Shown here piece by piece: positions 60,739 to 64,000 of a stretch of 64,000 nucleotides of DNA. The notes under the pieces were generated by a model. The model saw only the letters and a program-made list of their open reading frames with translations, did no database searches and was not told the origin of the DNA. A program made the position numbers and the translations under genes. The stretch spans positions 1 through 64,000 of the forward strand of contig NZ_JHYO01000020.1 of the NCBI RefSeq assembly GCF_000688235.1, written 5' to 3'. Position 1 is the stretch's first letter, and each line of letters opens with the position of its first letter. The stretch comes from Terasakiella pusilla DSM 6293 (GTDB lineage Bacteria > Pseudomonadota > Alphaproteobacteria > Rhodospirillales > Terasakiellaceae).

Positions 60739-60858
60739 TCACTCACCCTTTACGTAACACAAGATAAGGTCAGGGTGCATAAAATTTAATGCACCGGAAG
60801 AACCAACATTATTCTTTTGAACACGTGCTTTGTTTTTAGCGTGTTTGGCAGGCGCCAT
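60739..60858 (-). CDS. Candidate 39-residue basic protein upstream of rpoH
   Basis: A small open frame on the minus strand starting at the ATG at 60858: MAPAKHAKNKARVQKNNVGS, then SGALNFMHPDLILCYVKGE. The first 18 residues are Lys/Ala-rich and would suit a small nucleic-acid-binding peptide. The ribosome site is weak (GAG about 10 bases upstream). The 433-base region 60481-60913 between ubiX and rpoH holds otherwise only the promoter and a hairpin (GGTGCAT/ATGCACC, 60774-60780 with 60789-60795). It is unproven and could be chance. Confidence 0.3.
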   Translation of the reverse strand: MAPAKHAKNKARVQKNNVGSSGALNFMHPDLILCYVKGE

Positions 60859-60913
60859 AGTCTATTCTCGACTCTAATGCGACTGCCACTTGTGAGTATA
60901 GGGAGTATCAAGA

Positions 60914-61804
60914 ATGTCAGTTTTGTCTGCCAACTTACCCGCTCTGCCGAGCGATTCCGGTGACAGTCTTAACCGTTATCTGCGTGAAGCTTGGGAATTT
61001 CCCCTTCTGACTGCGGATGAAGAATATATGCTGGCCAAACGTTTCCACGACAGTGGCGATGTGGATGCCGCGCATAAACTGGTGACCAGCCACCTGCGTC
61101 TCGTTGCGAAAATCGCGATGGGATACAAAGGCTACGGTCTTCCGGTTGCCGACCTGATTTCGGAAGGTAACGTCGGCCTGATGAAAGCCGTCAAAAAATT
61201 CGAGCCGGAAAAAGGCTTCCGCCTGTCCACCTATGCGATGTGGTGGATCCGTGCTTCTGTAACAGAATATATTCTGCAAAGCTGGTCTATGGTCCGTTTG
61301 GGCACAATGGCGGCGCAGAAAAAACTGTTCTTCTCGCTTCGTCGTACCAAACGCAAACTGGAAATCGTCGATAATGGTGACCTGACCGATGAACAGGCGC
61401 TGGCAATCGCCGAAGAAACCAACGCGACCATCGACGAAGTGCGTCAGCTCAACAGCCGTTTGGCTGCGCGTGACATGTCGCTCAATGCGCCGCTTTCCAT
61501 TGATGAAGGCGGAGAACATCAGGATCTGTTGGAAGATAATCGCCCCAGCCCGGAAACGCTTGCCTCCCAGTCCCAGATGATGTCTTTGCGCAGCGAAGTC
61601 GTTGGGGAAGCGCTTGAAAACCTGTCCGAACGCGATCGCGACATTTTCGAGCGTCGTCACCTCAGCGATGAGCCACCAACCCTTGAAGAACTGGGGGATG
61701 AATACGGCATTTCGCGTGAGCGTGTGCGTCAGCTGGAAGCGCGTGCTTTCGGTAAAGTGAAAGAGTTTATCCTCGGACACTCCATGGCGGCGCAACTCAC
61801 CTAA
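60914..61804 (+). CDS. rpoH: RNA polymerase heat-shock sigma factor RpoH
   Basis: A 296-residue sigma-32 factor. The RpoH box QKKLFFSLRR at residues 135-144 is diagnostic; region 2 contains DLISEGNVGLMKAVKKFEPEKGFRLSTYAMWWIRASV, and region 4.2 DEYGISRERVRQLEARAF. It directs transcription of chaperone and protease genes such as degP and ftsH partners. The start is the ATG at 60914, with AGGGAG 10 bases upstream. The long leader may carry post-transcriptional control. Confidence 0.97.
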   Translation: MSVLSANLPALPSDSGDSLNRYLREAWEFPLLTADEEYMLAKRFHDSGDVDAAHKLVTSHLRLVAKIAMGYKGYGLPVADLISEGNVGLMKAVKKFEPEKGFRLSTYAMWWIRASVTEYILQSWSMVRLGTMAAQKKLFFSLRRTKRKLEIVDNGDLTDEQALAIAEETNATIDEVRQLNSRLAARDMSLNAPLSIDEGGEHQDLLEDNRPSPETLASQSQMMSLRSEVVGEALENLSERDRDIFERRHLSDEPPTLEELGDEYGISRERVRQLEARAFGKVKEFILGHSMAAQLT

Positions 61805-61829
61805 GCCCTCTCCCATTTTTGATATCCCT

Positions 61830-61861
61830 CCCTTTCTCCATTTTCTTGAATGGGGAAAGGG
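61830..61861 (+). terminator. Hairpin after rpoH
   Basis: CCCTTTCTCCATT / AATGGGGAAAGGG, a 13-bp stem with one G-U pair and a 6-base loop, 26 bases after the rpoH stop. There is no T-run, so it may terminate weakly or stabilise the mRNA end. Confidence 0.55.
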
Positions 61862-61954
61862 ATTATCAATCAAACCTTTCTATGAATTGCCATCATCGTG
61901 TAATTCCACTACTATCTGACCTGACTTCAGCAGGGGAGCAAGTCAGGGCAGTCC

Positions 61955-63469
61955 ATGAATATCAAACTCAGCAACCGTCTGTTTTTTCGCCATACGCGCA
62001 ACGCGTTGCTGGTTGCACTTGCCCTCGGCGTGGTCGTGTCCCTTGCCCAGATTGTCTATGACCTGAGTTCGGAACAACGCCGGACTGACCAAACCGTCCT
62101 TCAGGTTCTCAACACCACAAAAGAATCTGCCGCCCAGGCCGCCTATAGCCTGAATAATGAGCTGGCGTTACGCGTTGTCAAAGGGCTGTTTGAATATGAC
62201 CCGATTTATTCTGCCCAGATCACCGATGATTTTGGTCGCGAACTGGCTTCCCTTGAACGCCCCCTGACCAAACATGAACTCTCGTGGCTGGGCCCTTTGA
62301 TCCGCGCAGATCAAAACCTTTATACCGTGCCGCTTTATATCGGTGATGGCAAAACCGTTATCGGGGAAATGCGCGTACTTGTTGACCGTTTCCTGATCGC
62401 GCAGGACTTTTTAGACCGCGCCGGGCTGGTCATCCTAACAGGTATCTTGCGAAACTTTGGCCTCGCCATCTTTTTTGGGGTTCTGTTTTACTTCACCCTA
62501 GGGCGGCCGGTCATGATGACCATTTCCAGTCTCACGACCATTGACCCCAATCAACCGGGCAAAACCCAGTTGAACATCCCGCCCGGCCACAGCGAAGATG
62601 AACTCGGCCTGCTGATCCGCAAGATCAACAATATCCTGAGTGACTTTGACCAGACCCTACAACAACGCTATCTGACCGAAGAAGAACTCAAGCGCAATCA
62701 AAACACCATTCGCCAGCTCAACCTGCGTCTGGAAGAACGGGTCAAACAACGCACAAGCGAGCTGGAAGCTGCCAATCGGGAAATGGAATCGTTTACCTAT
62801 TCCGTCTCCCATGACTTGCGCGCGCCGTTACGCACCATCGGCGGGTTTAGCAATATTTTGTATGACGAATATGCCGGTCAACTGGATGATCAGGCCACCC
62901 ATTATCTCGATCGGGTCCGCAAAGGCACGCAACGGATGGAGACCCTGATCAATGACCTGTTGAAGCTCTCACGCTCCACCCGTGGGGACCTGCACCGCGC
63001 AGACTTTAATCTGTCCGAACTGTTTCAGGAAATTGCATCGGAATATGCCCAAGACAGACCTGAGCGCCAGATCACCCAAGACATTGCCCCCAATGTCACC
63101 GCCTATGCCGATAAGCGCTTTATGCGGGTAGTTCTGGAAAACCTGATCAATAACGTCTGGAAATATACCGCCCAGACCGCTCATCCGGTCATCAGCTTTG
63201 GGACCACCATCGTGAACAACGAAGTCGCTTATTATGTGCGCGACAACGGGGCCGGGTTTGATATGGCCTATGCCAATAAACTGTTCGCCCCCTTCCAGCG
63301 TCTACACTCCTCGCGCGATTTTGAAGGCAACGGGGTCGGGCTTGCTACAGTGCAGCGCGTCATCCATCGCCACGGCGGCGACGTCTGGGCAGAAGCCAAG
63401 GTCAATGAAGGCGCAACCTTCTATTTCACCCTCCCGCGCCCGCTTGTCGATTTTAGTCATCAAGATTGA
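61955..63469 (+). CDS. Membrane sensor histidine kinase
   Basis: A 504-residue kinase with two membrane helices (about 17-35 and 160-182) framing a periplasmic sensor of about 120 residues, a HAMP-like linker, a coiled coil (EEELKRNQNTIRQLNLRLEERVKQR), and the HisKA/HATPase module: H286 in SYSVSHDLRAPLR-type motif (YSVSHDLRAPLR), N-box NLINNVWKYT, G1 DNGAGFD and G2 GNGVGLATV. The arrangement resembles phytochrome-type kinase cores. Its probable partner receiver starts 87 bases downstream. Confidence 0.94.
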   Translation: MNIKLSNRLFFRHTRNALLVALALGVVVSLAQIVYDLSSEQRRTDQTVLQVLNTTKESAAQAAYSLNNELALRVVKGLFEYDPIYSAQITDDFGRELASLERPLTKHELSWLGPLIRADQNLYTVPLYIGDGKTVIGEMRVLVDRFLIAQDFLDRAGLVILTGILRNFGLAIFFGVLFYFTLGRPVMMTISSLTTIDPNQPGKTQLNIPPGHSEDELGLLIRKINNILSDFDQTLQQRYLTEEELKRNQNTIRQLNLRLEERVKQRTSELEAANREMESFTYSVSHDLRAPLRTIGGFSNILYDEYAGQLDDQATHYLDRVRKGTQRMETLINDLLKLSRSTRGDLHRADFNLSELFQEIASEYAQDRPERQITQDIAPNVTAYADKRFMRVVLENLINNVWKYTAQTAHPVISFGTTIVNNEVAYYVRDNGAGFDMAYANKLFAPFQRLHSSRDFEGNGVGLATVQRVIHRHGGDVWAEAKVNEGATFYFTLPRPLVDFSHQD

Positions 63470-63556
63470 ACCTCTCTCACCCGAATAGGGGGTTGTAGGC
63501 GTTGCAACCTGTGACACACTACAGTTCATAAAGTCTGATTTTTGGGGAAGTCTCAG

Positions 63557-63910
63557 ATGAAATCCATCCTGATCGTAGATGACGATCCAATGGTGCTCGA
63601 AAGTACACAAACGTACCTCGAAACCCATGGCTATCAGACCCACGTCGCCCGCGATGGAGAAGAAGCACTGAAAGCTGCGCGGGATCATCCCATTGATTTA
63701 GCCATCATTGATATTTATATGCCCAAAAAAGGCGGCTTCGAAACAATAGCCAGCATGCAAGGCCGTTTCCCCATGATCGCTATGACCGGCGTAATCTCCC
63801 ATCGGTTTGACCCGCTCAGTTTTGCCCAAAGCATGGGGGCATTTGCCACACTGTCCAAACCTTTTTACCTCCACGAACTGCTTAAAACCGTTAAAGAGAT
63901 ACTGGATTAG
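63557..63910 (+). CDS. Stand-alone receiver-domain response regulator
   Basis: A 117-residue receiver with DDD at 8-10, phospho-acceptor D52 in AIIDIYMP, the switch Thr in IAMTGV and Lys in LSKPFY. The start is the ATG at 63557, 6 bases after GGGGAAG; a TTG upstream is in frame. No output domain. Being next to the histidine kinase, it is the likely phosphorylation target. Confidence 0.9.
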   Translation: MKSILIVDDDPMVLESTQTYLETHGYQTHVARDGEEALKAARDHPIDLAIIDIYMPKKGGFETIASMQGRFPMIAMTGVISHRFDPLSFAQSMGAFATLSKPFYLHELLKTVKEILD

Positions 63911-64000
63911 GACGTCAGCTTCCAAACCGATCAACCTGACCGTTAAATTAATATTGTTCGGCTTACAGGCTATTGTATAGTGTGCCCGTTTTTAATCTAT

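Noticed and set aside
60444-60767. 107-codon plus-strand frame between ubiX and rpoH
   Set aside because: It begins inside ubiX, crosses the promoter, and has no ribosome site or recognisable domain.
60935-61873. Open frame of 312 codons opposite rpoH
   Set aside because: Fully antisense to a certain RpoH gene, composition typical of a mirror frame.
1-64000. CRISPR array or prophage
   Set aside because: No regularly spaced repeats and no phage structural, integrase (full-length) or lysis genes were seen.

Overview
The window is chromosomal DNA of a free-living Gram-negative bacterium, most likely a marine alphaproteobacterium of the Rhodospirillales type (Terasakiella, Thalassospira or Magnetospira-like). 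This placement is inferred from gene content and order: argH-lptM-lysA-DUF4175, mrp next to hflK-hflC-DUF2065-degP, ubiA near rsmE-gshA, split gcvPA/gcvPB behind a tandem glycine riboswitch, an RpoH with the RpoH box, a mesaconyl-CoA hydratase, and a regulator carrying the YVGPDRR motif. No rRNA, tRNA, CRISPR array, prophage or recognisable defence island was seen. The only mobile DNA is the 5' end of an IS5-type transposase gene at the left edge.

Layout. 1-202: IS5 family transposase fragment. 277-8226: small metabolic genes (NUDIX, flavin reductase, HIT, EamA, GNAT), the head-to-head rsmI / LpoA-like pair, a cyclic-nucleotide-binding/receiver fusion protein, hemW. 8274-11911: alkylation and base repair (Ada-AlkA fusion, Ogt, XthA) with lolA and a candidate structured RNA between lolA and xthA. 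11921-17598 (mostly minus strand): ParA-like ATPase with a C-terminal membrane segment, mesaconyl-CoA hydratase, two tandem paralogous receiver proteins, a DapC-like aminotransferase and an MFS exporter. 17703-24977: mrp, hflK, hflC, DUF2065 and degP, interrupted by two orphan periplasmic binding proteins and followed by a Tat-exported transglutaminase-like protease. 25148-31992: TrpB-like enzyme, an unrecognised AT-rich orphan, an ABC-2 permease, recX, and a MocR-type regulator divergent from ccoG across a palindrome. 32008-39109 (minus strand): pepP, DUF4175 protein, lysA, lptM, argH. 39328-47436: a binding-protein/GGDEF fusion, an AAA ATPase, the riboswitch-controlled glycine cleavage operon, and a YeeE/YedE sulfur transporter. 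47433-53910: a Cache-HAMP-GAF-HD-GYP gene broken by a frameshift, metZ, tldD, a lipoprotein. 53981-60480: chorismate mutase, gshA, rsmE, an orphan binding protein, ubiA, an orphan integrase-type N-terminal domain, an MFS transporter, ubiX. 60914-63910: rpoH, a sensor histidine kinase and a receiver protein.

Themes. Envelope quality control and the heat-shock response are well represented (HflKC, DegP, RpoH, LolA, LptM, LpoA-like). Glycine cleavage, glutathione, methionine, lysine, arginine and ubiquinone genes are housekeeping. Signalling genes are abundant: three stand-alone receivers, one histidine kinase, one GGDEF protein, one broken HD-GYP protein and one cNMP/REC fusion. Four SBP_bac_3-type domains occur without any partner permease; three of these genes sit inside or beside normally compact housekeeping clusters.

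The strongest candidates for undescribed biology are the cloverleaf-like RNA at 10951-11074, the HD-GYP family with an insertion of about 150 residues, the Shine-Dalgarno-sequestering hairpin before a novel lipoprotein, and the palindrome between the MocR-type regulator and ccoG. No complete novel multi-gene system is evident.
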